A stretch of 64,000 nt of DNA from NCBI RefSeq assembly GCF_030766725.1, contig NZ_JARQWR010000013.1:62001-126000 (forward strand). The letters are read 5' to 3'. This document shows, piece by piece, positions 45,604-55,981 of the stretch (the stretch's first letter is position 1; every line of letters starts with the position of its first letter). The notes beneath the pieces were generated by a model. It did no database searches and was not told the DNA's origin. It was given only the letters and a program-made list of their open reading frames with translations. This stretch comes from Flavobacterium aerium (GTDB taxonomy: Bacteria > Bacteroidota > Bacteroidia > Flavobacteriales > Flavobacteriaceae). Both the position numbers and the translations under genes were made by a program.

Positions 45604-47649
45604 ATGAAAGTATTGCAATTTCCATTAACTCGAATAACAGTTGTATTTATAGCAGGCGTTTTGTTTGCTTTTTATTATAAACTGACCATGGGAAATATTT
45701 TACCACTATTCCTATTATCCTGTACATTGTTCTATTTAGCCTATCTTATCTATCACAGGGATTTCTTCCAAAAGATTTATTTTGGACTAACAGCGTCTTT
45801 ATTTGCCTTCTGCATTGGTTGTTCAACTCTTATACTACACACGGATCATAATAATCCGAAGCATTATATTCATTTTATTGATTTGGATAATGAGAAGCCT
45901 ATTATAGAAGTTTCGATCTATGAACAGTTGAAGTCAAATGGAAATTATCAGAAGTACTATGCTTATATTAAAAGTATTAATCAAAAAAGAGTTACGGGTA
46001 AAATTCTTTTGAATGTACGTAAAGACAGCTTGAATACAATATTCTCTATCGGATCAAATTTGTTAGTCAATGCAACAATTCAAAAACATAAAGCACCACT
46101 CAACCCAAATCAGTTTGATTATGGTGCCTATTTAGAAAACAACTCCATCTCAGGTCAATTATACACGACGAAAGATGATATTAAAACTACAACAAAAATC
46201 GATAAAGGAATTTCTTTCTATGCTTCTAAGGTTCGCCACCGTATCATTAGTAATTTAAGCCATAATGGTTTTGACAAAGAGGCTTTATCCGTCGTAAAAG
46301 CATTGATTCTGGGTCAGAAACAAGATATATCACCCGAAGTCCTACGGGATTATCAATCGGCTGGTGCCGTACATATATTGGCCGTATCAGGACTGCATGT
46401 GGGGTTTTTGTTGTTATTCCTCAATTTTATTTTAAAAATACTTCCCGCTACTCCCGCTTCACAATGGATTAAACTAAGTATAATATTAATTACACTTTGG
46501 GCTTTTGCAATACTTACCGGGCTTTCAGCATCTGTGGTACGATCGGTTACAATGTTTTCTTTTATTGCAGTGGGAATGCATTTGAAACGCAGCATCGATA
46601 TGTATCATGTACTATTGGTGTCCATGTTTTTCATACTTCTCTTCAAACCTCACTTCTTATTTGACATTGGTTTTCAACTTAGTTATACCGCTGTATTCTC
46701 TATTTTATGGTTACAGCCAACGTTTTCTAAATTCTGGAAACCTCAAAATATAGTATTACAATATTTCCGGGACATTCTTACAGTTTCCTTTGCCGCTCAA
46801 ATTGGAACATTACCATTAACACTTTATTATTTCAATCAATTTTCGGGTTTATTTTTTATCAGCAATCTCTTTATCATTCCGCTTTTGAGTCTGCTCTTGC
46901 CCTTAGGCTTTGTCCTTTCCATTATGGCTGTCTTCAATGAGGTTTTTGATTTTCTCATTTATATATTAGAATGGAGTATTTCATTGCTCAATCACATTAT
47001 TCACATGATTGCCTCTTATGATCAATTTGTCATTCAAAATATCCCTTTTAATACATCCATGCTTGTCCTCTCTTATCTTTTGATTGTAGTATTCGTTTTG
47101 TGGATAAAAAGGCCAACGTTTCAAAGATTATCCACAGGATTGATAATTCTTATCCTATTTCAAGTCCTATACATTCGCATACAGTGGTCGCAAAAAAGTC
47201 AACAGGAATGGATTGTCTATAATGTGACTAAAAAAACTTTAATCACTGAACGGAAAGGAAATAATATTACCGTATTCTATACAGATTCGATACCTCCAAA
47301 AGGGTTTCATGAAATGATTACCCAGCATTATGCGACAGCAAGTTTTGCTACAATCAACAATCAAAAGGTTCTTCAGAATGTTGCTTATTTTAATAATTTG
47401 AAAGTATTAATTATGGATCAAAGTGGCATTTACCCACCCAATGTTAATCCTGATGTGCTTTTACTCACTCAATCTCCTTCATTCAATCTAGAACGTGTCT
47501 TAAAAAAACTTTCTCCTCAAATGGTTGTAGCTGATGCGTCCAACTATAGAAGTTCTATTGCACTATGGAAAGAAACTTGTATAAAATTAAAAATCCCTTT
47601 TCATGCTACTGCTGAAAAGGGATTTTATAGTATTAAAGAATTGAACTAG
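45604..47649 (+). CDS. ComEC/Rec2 family DNA-uptake channel protein
   Basis: Polytopic membrane protein of 681 residues. The N-terminal DUF4131 region has three hydrophobic helices and an extracellular OB-like domain; the competence domain starts around residue 220 with KALILGQKQDISPEVLRDYQ and the signature GAVHILAVSGLHVGFLLLFL. Many more helices follow up to about residue 510. The C-terminal stretch (520-681) is short and lacks the full metallo-beta-lactamase motif set of Bacillus ComEC. ComEC carries single-stranded DNA across the inner membrane in natural transformation. The last codons form a terminator hairpin for the convergent gene. Confidence 0.92.
   Translation: MKVLQFPLTRITVVFIAGVLFAFYYKLTMGNILPLFLLSCTLFYLAYLIYHRDFFQKIYFGLTASLFAFCIGCSTLILHTDHNNPKHYIHFIDLDNEKPIIEVSIYEQLKSNGNYQKYYAYIKSINQKRVTGKILLNVRKDSLNTIFSIGSNLLVNATIQKHKAPLNPNQFDYGAYLENNSISGQLYTTKDDIKTTTKIDKGISFYASKVRHRIISNLSHNGFDKEALSVVKALILGQKQDISPEVLRDYQSAGAVHILAVSGLHVGFLLLFLNFILKILPATPASQWIKLSIILITLWAFAILTGLSASVVRSVTMFSFIAVGMHLKRSIDMYHVLLVSMFFILLFKPHFLFDIGFQLSYTAVFSILWLQPTFSKFWKPQNIVLQYFRDILTVSFAAQIGTLPLTLYYFNQFSGLFFISNLFIIPLLSLLLPLGFVLSIMAVFNEVFDFLIYILEWSISLLNHIIHMIASYDQFVIQNIPFNTSMLVLSYLLIVVFVLWIKRPTFQRLSTGLIILILFQVLYIRIQWSQKSQQEWIVYNVTKKTLITERKGNNITVFYTDSIPPKGFHEMITQHYATASFATINNQKVLQNVAYFNNLKVLIMDQSGIYPPNVNPDVLLLTQSPSFNLERVLKKLSPQMVVADASNYRSSIALWKETCIKLKIPFHATAEKGFYSIKELN
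47590..47626. terminator. Terminator-like hairpin within the 3' end of comEC
   Basis: AAAATCCCTTTT (47590-47601) pairs with AAAAGGGATTTT (47615-47626) around a 13-nt loop. On the minus strand it ends in TTTTTAATTTT, fit for terminating the convergent thioredoxin gene (stop at 47646), although it is inside the comEC coding sequence. Confidence 0.6.
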
Positions 47650-48188
47650 CTTTTAAATTCATTTTTGAAGCTTGCTTGGTATTTCTCCCACAATTCTTTT
47701 GATGTTAATTCTTTGTGTTTGTCTTTTGCAAAAACTTTCAAATAAATTTCAATTTGAGTTGGAGTATAATATCCAACTAAAGGGAAAATATATTCTCCTT
47801 TTTCATCAAAGAAAACCATTGATGGATATCCATTTACTTTTAATGCTTGCGTTAAATCATGCATTGAGTTTCTTCCTGTTCTCTTAGCATCATAAGAAGG
47901 GTTTCCAAATTTTTTACCTTTGTATGTTACTTCTTGATTACCTTCTGCATTGAACTTTACTGCATAATAGTTTTTATTAATAAAGTCTGCAACATCCTTA
48001 TTTTGAAAAGTATTTTTATCTAACATTTTACATGGTCCACACCAATCAGTGTAAACGTCCATAAAAATCTTTTTAGGTTTCTTTTCCTGCGCTTTTAAAG
48101 CTTCATCCAACGTCATCCATTTAATCTCTTGCGCTTGAACTGCAATTGACCCTAAAGCAATAAATAATGTTATTATTATATTTTTCAT
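47646..48188 (-). CDS. Secreted thioredoxin-like protein
   Basis: Periplasmic thiol-disulfide protein of 180 residues. A signal peptide (MKNIIITLFIALGSIAVQAQ) precedes a thioredoxin fold with active site YTDWCGPCKMLDKNTF and a conserved cis-proline segment VNGYPSMVFFDEKGEYI. An insertion of about 20 residues between these (KGKKFGNPSYDAKRTGRNSM) makes it longer than classical thioredoxin and typical of the DUF255/thioredoxin_7-like secreted group. Could act as reductase for envelope proteins. The last 4 bases overlap comEC. Confidence 0.9.
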   Translation of the reverse strand: MKNIIITLFIALGSIAVQAQEIKWMTLDEALKAQEKKPKKIFMDVYTDWCGPCKMLDKNTFQNKDVADFINKNYYAVKFNAEGNQEVTYKGKKFGNPSYDAKRTGRNSMHDLTQALKVNGYPSMVFFDEKGEYIFPLVGYYTPTQIEIYLKVFAKDKHKELTSKELWEKYQASFKNEFKS

Positions 48189-48245
48189 TTTGTTTTTTAT
48201 TTTTTGATTATCAAAAATAACACCAAATGGTGTATTATAAAAATC

Positions 48246-49988
48246 TTATGCTACGTTTTTCTCTTTCATTACTTTATTTAACCAGCCTAGCATTAGGAAC
48301 ATCATTATTGCTGCTGTCATCACTAAACCAAAGTTCAAATAAAAGAAATTTTGTTTTTGGTCCATATCTTCCCAAAGACTAGACAATACTCCTGATAGTT
48401 TATTACCTACAGAAATCGCTAGGAAGAAACCACCCATCATTAATGCTGTAATCCTTGGCGGACTTAATTTTGACACTAATGATAATCCCATAGGGGACAA
48501 ACAAAGCTCTCCAAGGGTAATTACTCCATATGAAGCGATTAACCACCAGCTGCTTGCTTTTGATTCTAAATTATTGGTTGCCATTACTGCTCCTACCATC
48601 ACTAATGCTGATAATGCTGTAATTACCAAACCTATTGCAATCTTCGTAGGTGTAGTTGGTTCTTTTTTTCTTTTTCTCAAAAGACCCCATACTCCTACTA
48701 AAATTGGTGTTAACAATACTACCCAGAATGGATTGATGGATTGGTATAATTCTGTAGAATATAATTTTAAATCTTTTCCTTTTTCAGGTATGTCAGAGGC
48801 AGGAAGTGTTGAAAAATATTTCCTTGATGCTTCTAACTGTCCTACTCCTTTTGAAAATTCTTTCTTTGCATCACCTTCTGCTTTTGTTGCTTGTGGCATT
48901 GCATTTTCCTGAGCTCTAAGTTCCTCAATTTTCGCTTTAAATCCAGCATCGTCTAATGACACAATATCATTATTAACGACTGATTGTGTCATATTGATTT
49001 TATCGGCAACTACTGCTACTGCATCGGGCATTTTTCTATCAGTATGATCTTCTGCCCAAACCGTTAATGCATCTCCATTTTGGTGGAAAATAGCAAAGAA
49101 TAAAATCACACAAGTAAATACAGCCAATAAAGCTTTGATAGGTCTTCTTTCTTCTAATGGTGATTTTACAGCCAAGTAAACAAAGAATAAAATGATTGGT
49201 AAACAACCAAATAAGAAAGCATCATTTGTATCTGATCCAAAGATGTTACCTCCTGGATTTTCTGCACTGGTTACTCCACTAATGAAATAACCTAATGCTC
49301 CAAAAATGAACATTGGAAATACTGTTAATCCTAAAATTTTCATTGTAGACATATCTCCTGCTTGAACGGGTTTGATAACATCTACATGTTTAATATGTTT
49401 TGTTCCGATTAAAAAAATCACCACACCGATTAACATTCCTACACCTGCAGCTGCGAACGCATATCCCCAACCGTAGTTTATTCTCATATAGGCCGCCACG
49501 AAGTTACAAATGAATGCTCCTGTGTTGATTCCCATATAAAAGATGTTATATCCTGAATCTTTTTTATCTTTTAATTCGTCATTGTTATATAAATTACCAA
49601 CTAATGTAGAAATATTTGGTTTGAAGAAACCATTTCCTAAGATGATAAACAATAAGGCTACATAAAATGTTGTAGTACTGTGAATCGACAAAAGGAAATA
49701 TCCGGTTGCCATTAATAATCCACCAAAAACAATTGATTTTCTGTATCCTAAAATTCTATCGGCAATCAATCCACCAATAAATGGAGTTAAATAAACAAGT
49801 CCCAAATACGTTCCGTATATATCTGATTTTTTGGCAGCATCAAATCCCATACCACCATTATTCCAGCCGTCAATCATGTAAAGAGAGAATATCCCTAACA
49901 TTAAATAATAGCCGAACCTTTCCCACATTTCTGTTCCAAAAAGAAACCATAATCCCTTAGGATGTGACTGTTTAATTGTTTTTTCCAT
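48246..49988 (-). CDS. Peptide MFS transporter, POT family (third in operon)
   Basis: Proton-coupled di/tripeptide symporter of 580 residues. The proton-coupling motif ExxER is present as TEMWERFGYY near the N-terminus, and the PTR2 signatures IILGNGFFKPNISTLVGNLY and YMGINTGAFICNFVAAYM follow. It has 12-14 predicted helices and an inserted hydrophilic stretch of about 90 residues (roughly 320-415), rich in Asp, Glu, Lys and Ala, which the two sister transporters lack; it probably is extracytoplasmic. Last gene of the dipeptidyl peptidase operon, 18 bp after the previous transporter. Confidence 0.94.
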   Translation of the reverse strand: MEKTIKQSHPKGLWFLFGTEMWERFGYYLMLGIFSLYMIDGWNNGGMGFDAAKKSDIYGTYLGLVYLTPFIGGLIADRILGYRKSIVFGGLLMATGYFLLSIHSTTTFYVALLFIILGNGFFKPNISTLVGNLYNNDELKDKKDSGYNIFYMGINTGAFICNFVAAYMRINYGWGYAFAAAGVGMLIGVVIFLIGTKHIKHVDVIKPVQAGDMSTMKILGLTVFPMFIFGALGYFISGVTSAENPGGNIFGSDTNDAFLFGCLPIILFFVYLAVKSPLEERRPIKALLAVFTCVILFFAIFHQNGDALTVWAEDHTDRKMPDAVAVVADKINMTQSVVNNDIVSLDDAGFKAKIEELRAQENAMPQATKAEGDAKKEFSKGVGQLEASRKYFSTLPASDIPEKGKDLKLYSTELYQSINPFWVVLLTPILVGVWGLLRKRKKEPTTPTKIAIGLVITALSALVMVGAVMATNNLESKASSWWLIASYGVITLGELCLSPMGLSLVSKLSPPRITALMMGGFFLAISVGNKLSGVLSSLWEDMDQKQNFFYLNFGLVMTAAIMMFLMLGWLNKVMKEKNVA

Positions 49989-50006
49989 TTATAGTAGTTT
50001 TAGTTA

Positions 50007-51761
50007 TTATCGAACGCCGTGCATTAATTTCTTAATAATCGGTGTAAACGCAATTGCAATCACACCTACTACTACTGCAATTACAGTAATAATCAAGAAG
50101 AAAAAACTAATACCTCTTTCTTCTGCAATTTTATCTGAGCTTTCTCCCATCATACCGGCTACTTTATTTGCAATTGCAATGGCCAAGTACCAAACTCCAA
50201 ACATGAAAGCAATCATTCTTCCTGGAACCAACTTACTTACATAAGATAATCCTACTGGAGAAATACAAAGTTCTGCCATTGTATTGAAAAGGTAAACTAA
50301 AATCAACCAGATCATACTCACTGAAGCTACTTTTGCTCCTGGAGCAATATCTCTAGCCCCAAATACAAGGATTGCCATAGATACACCTAGTAAAATCATA
50401 CCGATACCAAACTTTACATTGGCTGCGGGATTGTACTTACTTTCCCACCATTTGGAGAACATTGGCGCTAATGTAATGATAAATAATGAATTCAATACAC
50501 TGAACCAAGATGCTGGAACTTCTGTTGTTTCGCTTTTAAAATCATTGGCAAGCATCCAAATTGCAATTATCCAAACAATAACAAAACTGCATCCTAGAAT
50601 AATATTTGCTAAAGCATATTTCTTAAAAGTTTGTTTGAACAACTTCAATAATACCCATGTAATTAAACCTAAAGGAATAATCGTAATTAATGAATTTACT
50701 ACTTTATAAATCATTCCTGCATTGCCTTCCAATACACGATTTGTATAGTCTTTCGCAAAAATGGTTAGTGTTCCAGGTGATTGTTCAAAAATTGCAAAAA
50801 ACACAAACGTAAAGAATGCAAAGAAAGTCACTGCATATAATTTCTCTCTCGTGATTTTTGAATATTGTGTTAATCTATAGAATAATAAGAATAGGAATAA
50901 TACTAAGGCAAATAAGATCGTAAGATCTGTTCCTGCCATATTCCCAATACTAAAGTTTAAGAAGTTTACTTTGCCTAATGAAATTTTGGCAATTGGATCA
51001 TTAATAACCCATATTAAACCTAGTAAAGAAGAAACTCCAATAATAACTAATTGCCACATTGGAAAAGGAACTCTTTTGTCTGTGTCATCTTCTGCGATAA
51101 CTACATCTTTACTCTTGATTGGTTTTAATCCAATATCACCAAATATATTTTGTGACAACCAGAATTGTAATAATCCGAAAAGCATGAAGATTCCTGCTAA
51201 ACCGAATCCGATACTCCATCCTACTTTTTCTCCTAAATAACCACATAGTAAAATTCCGAAGAAAGCTCCAGCATTTACACCCATGTAGAAGATTGTGTAA
51301 GCACCATCTTTTTTCTCAGGAAAATCCTTGTACATATGCGAGATAATCGAAGTCATATTTGGCTTGAAGAAACCTGTACCAAACACTAATAAAGTTAATC
51401 CTGTATAGATGAAAAATGGTGTTTCGATTGCCATTGCTCCATGTCCTAATGTCATTAAAAATGCACCAAGAATTACAGCCCATCTAAATCCAATTACTTT
51501 GTCTGCAAAATAGCCTCCAAGCATTGTAGAAAGATATACTAAAGAAGTATAAGAACCGAACAATGCCATTGCATGTTCTCTAGGCCAACCCCAACCTGGG
51601 TGATCTCCCAATACAGAAGCTGTAAAGAACATTACTAATAAGGCACGCATTCCATAGTATGAAAAACGTTCCCACATCTCGGTAAAAAACAACACAAACA
51701 ATCCTGCTGGATGGCCTAATACATTGGTTTTAAAAAAATCATTATTCGATTGAACAGACAT
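50007..51761 (-). CDS. Peptide MFS transporter, POT family (second in operon)
   Basis: Proton-coupled peptide transporter of 584 residues with ExxER as TEMWERFSYYGMRALLVMFF, then FGTGFFKPNMTSIISHMY and YMGVNAGAFFGILLCGYL. Around 14 membrane helices. Typical substrates are di- and tripeptides, which fits the dipeptidyl peptidase upstream. It is closely related to, but clearly distinct from, its two neighbours, so the three probably have different substrate ranges. The gaps to its neighbours are only 18 and 32 bases. Confidence 0.95.
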   Translation of the reverse strand: MSVQSNNDFFKTNVLGHPAGLFVLFFTEMWERFSYYGMRALLVMFFTASVLGDHPGWGWPREHAMALFGSYTSLVYLSTMLGGYFADKVIGFRWAVILGAFLMTLGHGAMAIETPFFIYTGLTLLVFGTGFFKPNMTSIISHMYKDFPEKKDGAYTIFYMGVNAGAFFGILLCGYLGEKVGWSIGFGLAGIFMLFGLLQFWLSQNIFGDIGLKPIKSKDVVIAEDDTDKRVPFPMWQLVIIGVSSLLGLIWVINDPIAKISLGKVNFLNFSIGNMAGTDLTILFALVLFLFLLFYRLTQYSKITREKLYAVTFFAFFTFVFFAIFEQSPGTLTIFAKDYTNRVLEGNAGMIYKVVNSLITIIPLGLITWVLLKLFKQTFKKYALANIILGCSFVIVWIIAIWMLANDFKSETTEVPASWFSVLNSLFIITLAPMFSKWWESKYNPAANVKFGIGMILLGVSMAILVFGARDIAPGAKVASVSMIWLILVYLFNTMAELCISPVGLSYVSKLVPGRMIAFMFGVWYLAIAIANKVAGMMGESSDKIAEERGISFFFLIITVIAVVVGVIAIAFTPIIKKLMHGVR

Positions 51762-51793
51762 ATTTATTTATTTATAGAAACTTATATTATTAC

Positions 51794-53296
51794 TTATTTT
51801 ACTTCTTGCATTAATTTTCTAATCAGTGGAGACACCACAATCAATAGAAGACCTGCAACTAATGCATATATCGCTAATTGGTAATATCCTTCAGTGTAAG
51901 ATTGCAACTTTGTCATTAAATTCACATTTACTTCTTTACTTGACATCTCTGCACCTAACTTACCAGCTGCAAATTGTCCAAATGCACTTGCCAGGAACCA
52001 AAGTCCCATCATCATACCGAATAATCTTTTCGGTGATAACTTTGTAATAATTGACATTCCAATAGGCCCTAAACATAATTCCCCTAAGGTCATTACTAAA
52101 TAGGCTAATGTGAATACATTTAAAGAAGTCAATCCTTCTACATCTGCAAAGAAACGTGTGGAGTAGAATAGGTAGAACGCTGCCGCTAGTAATAAAAATC
52201 CGACACCGAATTTAATTACTGTATTAGGCTCAATTTTTCTCTTGTACATCATTAACCATAGAATTCCAATTAATGGACTGAAGATAATTACAAATAATGA
52301 GTTCACACTATTGTTCACTACGTTTGGATCTATAGAGAAGAACAATAAGTCATGGTGGAAGTTATCTTTTGCAAATAAGGATAATGATCCTCCAGATTGC
52401 TCATAAATTGCATTAAATAAAAAGTAAAAGAAGATAAAAATAAACGCTGCAATTAATTTGTATTGTAATTTTCGTTCTCCTAATTTAAATGTTTCATAAA
52501 GGAAATAAGCAACTGCTACTACCCCAATGGTGTACATGAAATTATCGGTATATTTTGTGTTTTTTACCATGATAAAGATGAATGGAATACAAAGTAATGA
52601 ACCTACATATACTGCAATCTCACGTATTTTTCTTTTCCCTGCATCTAAATCCAATAATGGAGAATCTCCAATAGGCCCTAAATGTTTTTTAGTCATTAAG
52701 AAAGTAATCAATCCTAATACCATTACAAATGCTGCTGCAAGGAAGCATAATTGCCATGAGTGGTATTTTCCTAAATAAATACAGATTGCTCCTCCTAACA
52801 GACCACCAATATTGATCCCTGCATAGAATAAGCCATATCCTGCATCTCTCCTACCATCTTCTTCTTTGTATAGTTCACCTACCATTGAAGAAACATTAGG
52901 TTTAAAGAAACCTGTTCCGATAATCGATAGTGTTATTCCTACATAGAATAATTCTTGTGGTGAAAAGGCAATGATTAAATTTCCTAAAATCATCACTAGC
53001 CCTCCAAAGAACAATGATTTTTTAAATCCTAGAATTTTATCGGCAAAAATACCTCCAATAAAAGTGAAAGCATATACGAACGCTTGAATTGCTCCGTATT
53101 GTAAGTTTGAGTCATGATCTGATAACCCTAATTGTTGTACCATGAAAAAAGCTAGTACACCTCGCATTCCGTAAAAACAGAACCGCTCCCACATTTCCGT
53201 TAAAAACAAATACCATAATTGTTTTGGATATTTCCCTTCAAAATTCTGAATTTCGTCTAACGTAGGCTGGATAAATTCGCTTTTAGCTGTGCTCAT
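51794..53296 (-). CDS. Peptide MFS transporter, POT family (first in operon)
   Basis: Proton-coupled peptide transporter of 500 residues, the standard bacterial POT length. ExxER is TEMWERFCFYGMRGVLAFFM; PTR2 signatures IIGTGFFKPNVSSMVGELY and YAGINIGGLLGGAICIYL are present, and 14 helices can be counted. The start codon overlaps the stop of the dipeptidyl peptidase gene by one base, so production of enzyme and importer is coupled: peptides cut to dipeptides in the periplasm can be taken up at once. Confidence 0.95.
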   Translation of the reverse strand: MSTAKSEFIQPTLDEIQNFEGKYPKQLWYLFLTEMWERFCFYGMRGVLAFFMVQQLGLSDHDSNLQYGAIQAFVYAFTFIGGIFADKILGFKKSLFFGGLVMILGNLIIAFSPQELFYVGITLSIIGTGFFKPNVSSMVGELYKEEDGRRDAGYGLFYAGINIGGLLGGAICIYLGKYHSWQLCFLAAAFVMVLGLITFLMTKKHLGPIGDSPLLDLDAGKRKIREIAVYVGSLLCIPFIFIMVKNTKYTDNFMYTIGVVAVAYFLYETFKLGERKLQYKLIAAFIFIFFYFLFNAIYEQSGGSLSLFAKDNFHHDLLFFSIDPNVVNNSVNSLFVIIFSPLIGILWLMMYKRKIEPNTVIKFGVGFLLLAAAFYLFYSTRFFADVEGLTSLNVFTLAYLVMTLGELCLGPIGMSIITKLSPKRLFGMMMGLWFLASAFGQFAAGKLGAEMSSKEVNVNLMTKLQSYTEGYYQLAIYALVAGLLLIVVSPLIRKLMQEVK

Positions 53297-55467
53297 TATA
53301 ATTTCTCTAAAATAAAGTTAGTCATTTTTGTGTACAATTGTACTCTGGTCTTCCCACCATAAATCCCGTGATTTTTATCTGGATAAATCTGAGAATCGAA
53401 TTGTTTGTTCGCCTGAATCAAAGATTCCATCATCTGCATTGTATTTTGTACGTGCACATTATCATCGGCAGAACCATGAATTAATAGGTAAGAACCTTTT
53501 AATTTTGAAGTATGATTAATTGGTGAGTTTTCATCATATCCTGTTGGATTCTCTTGTGGCGTTTGCATATAACGCTCTGTGTAAACTGAATCGTAAAAAC
53601 GCCAGTTTGTTACCGGAGCAACTGCAATTGCCATTTTGAATACATCATTTCCTTTTAAAATACAGTTTGAAGACATGAAACCACCATAGCTCCATCCCCA
53701 GATACCGATTCTTGCTGCATCTATATAATTGTATTTACCAAGTACTTTTGCTGCATCTATTTGATCTTCTACTTCGTATTTCCCTAATTCTTTATAGGTA
53801 ACTTTTTTGAAATCTGCTCCTTTATAACCTGTTCCTCTACCGTCTACACAAACCACAATATAACCTTGTTGTGCTAACATCATGAACCAATAATCATTGG
53901 TAGAATGCCATGTATTCTCTACTTGTTGTGAACCTGGTCCACTGTATTGATACATGAAAACTGGATATTTTTTATTTGGATTAAAATCTTTAGGTTTAAT
54001 CATCCACATGTTTAATTCATTCCCTTTGTCTGTTTTTAAAACAGAGAATTCTTTTTGTGGTAAATTGTATTCTTTTGTTTTTTCTAACAACGCATCATTC
54101 GTAAGAATTGACTGCACTTGTTTTCCATCTTTTGCATCATTCAATGTGTATTGAGGCGGAGTTGTTGCACTTGCAAAAGAGTTGATGTAGTAATTGTAAT
54201 TTGGACTAAATGTTGCTTTATTTACTCCCGCAGATTTAGATAATCTTGTTTTATTTTTTCCATTCAATTTAATGCTGTAAACATCTCTATTGATTGATCC
54301 ATTTTCAACCGATTGATAAAAAACAGTTTTTGTTTTTTCTTCTAAACCATAATAGGCTGTAACTTCCCATTTACCTGTTGTTACTTGGTTTATTAGCTTT
54401 CCTGATTTATCATAGTAATAGATATGATTGAATCCATCTTTCTCACTTGTCCAAATGAAACTGTTATCATTTAAAAATGTTAGATTATCGTGTATATCAA
54501 TATAGGCTTTATCTTTTTCATTTAAGATTACTTTTGCAACGCCCGTTGTTCCATTTACAAACAATAAATCTAAATTATTTTGGTGTCTATTGATTACTTG
54601 AACACTTAATTGCTCTGCATCATTTGTCCATTTAATTCTAGGAATATAAAAATCATTATAATTCCCTAAGCTAACTGTTTTTGTAGCATTACTCTTAAGA
54701 TCGTACAGTTGTAAACTCACTTTAGAGTTCTTTTCTCCTGCTTTAGGATATTTAAAAACATCTTGTGTTGGATATAAATTTTTTCCGAAAATATCCATTG
54801 AAAACTCTGGAACTTCACTTTCGTCAAACTTAATATAGGCAATTGTAGTTCCTGATTTATTCCAGTCAAAAGCTCTTACAAATGCAAATTCTTCTTCATA
54901 TACCCAGTCCGTAATACCATTAATGATACTATTTTTCTTTCCATCACTGGTAATTTGAGTATTTTTTTGAGTAGCTAAATTGTATACAAACAAATTATTA
55001 TCCTTTGCATAGGCAATATTTAAACCATCCGGAGAAAATGTTGGTTCTTGCACTTTATAATCAAAAAGTTTGGTAAGTTTTTTGCTAGCGATATCGTATA
55101 GGTAGTAATCGGCAACGAAGGAATGGCGGAAAATTTGGTCAGAATTGCAGGCCAATAAAATTTTCTTTTCATCTGCACTGAAAGTGTAACTCATGATCAT
55201 TGGTAAATCCTTCTGATCTTTAGTGTCAATTAATGTGCTTACTTTTTTGAGCGTAGCAAAATCATAAAGGTCGATTTGCATACTTCTTGAAGCGCGGTCA
55301 AAATTTAGAACTGTGTATTGATTGGTATTTTTCAAAGACTGAAGTTCATCCATTCCACTCGTTCGGAATGCTCCTCCAAATACTCCTTCTACAGTAATTT
55401 TTTGTTGTCCGAAAACGGACATGCAAAGCAATAATAGTATTGCTGTGATTTTACTTGAATATCTCAT
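53296..55467 (-). CDS. Dipeptidyl peptidase IV-like S9 peptidase
   Basis: Secreted serine peptidase of 723 residues from the ATG at 55467, giving a good signal peptide (hydrophobic ITAILLLLCMSVFGQ). The N-terminal ~470 residues form the DPP-IV eight-blade propeller, with WVYEEEF the conserved Glu-Glu motif that binds the peptide amino terminus. The catalytic domain shows nucleophile Ser in GIWGWSYGGFMSSN (about 592), Asp in IHGSADDNVHVQN (about 668) and His in PDKNHGIYGG (about 700). It removes Xaa-Pro or Xaa-Ala dipeptides, which feed the three POT transporters downstream. Confidence 0.95.
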   Translation of the reverse strand: MRYSSKITAILLLLCMSVFGQQKITVEGVFGGAFRTSGMDELQSLKNTNQYTVLNFDRASRSMQIDLYDFATLKKVSTLIDTKDQKDLPMIMSYTFSADEKKILLACNSDQIFRHSFVADYYLYDIASKKLTKLFDYKVQEPTFSPDGLNIAYAKDNNLFVYNLATQKNTQITSDGKKNSIINGITDWVYEEEFAFVRAFDWNKSGTTIAYIKFDESEVPEFSMDIFGKNLYPTQDVFKYPKAGEKNSKVSLQLYDLKSNATKTVSLGNYNDFYIPRIKWTNDAEQLSVQVINRHQNNLDLLFVNGTTGVAKVILNEKDKAYIDIHDNLTFLNDNSFIWTSEKDGFNHIYYYDKSGKLINQVTTGKWEVTAYYGLEEKTKTVFYQSVENGSINRDVYSIKLNGKNKTRLSKSAGVNKATFSPNYNYYINSFASATTPPQYTLNDAKDGKQVQSILTNDALLEKTKEYNLPQKEFSVLKTDKGNELNMWMIKPKDFNPNKKYPVFMYQYSGPGSQQVENTWHSTNDYWFMMLAQQGYIVVCVDGRGTGYKGADFKKVTYKELGKYEVEDQIDAAKVLGKYNYIDAARIGIWGWSYGGFMSSNCILKGNDVFKMAIAVAPVTNWRFYDSVYTERYMQTPQENPTGYDENSPINHTSKLKGSYLLIHGSADDNVHVQNTMQMMESLIQANKQFDSQIYPDKNHGIYGGKTRVQLYTKMTNFILEKL

Positions 55468-55494
55468 TTTAATAAATTGATAAAAAACTGTCAA

Positions 55495-55981
55495 TTTTAG
55501 TGAAAATTTTACAATTAGCGGTACTTTTTTGTGTTAAATGACACTCATAGAATTTCTGCTAACCCTCTAATTTCAATAAAATTACATTAAATTGAGACTT
55601 TAAAAAGTATTCTCTCCAAAAAATATTTTTTTAACCTACTGAAAATGAGTAAAAAATAACTCAATTCATTGGTCAAATCCCGAAAAACCAAGAACTACGC
55701 GTCTATTTTAATTATTTATCAACATTGAATAATTATTCCCTAAAAATACCTCCTCAAAAGTTTATTTCTTCAATAAATTCTTTCAAATAATAACGAATCC
55801 AATAAATTCCAAGAGCTTTTTTATCGAAAAATGTAACTTTCATTAACCAACTATTGATTAAAAAATGCAAACTGAATATTAAGAGTCATCTAAAAATTCA
55901 GCTTTTATATCAATAAAAAGTAGTCCTATTTTCTATAAACTACGACACTCAAACGACATAAATAATATTCCAATTACTTTA
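55495..55981. other. Gene-free AT-rich junction between RiPP cluster and peptide-use operon
   Basis: About 490 bp, very AT-rich, without a convincing gene. It should hold the promoter of the dipeptidyl peptidase operon and the end of the RiPP transcript, but no exact TAnnTTTG and no clear terminator was found. It marks the left edge of the accessory insertion. Confidence 0.4.

Noticed and set aside
47646..48188. Truncated thiol-disulfide gene because of its overlap with comEC
   Set aside because: Signal peptide, CGPC site and complete fold-length are present; the 4-base overlap at the 3' end is normal here.
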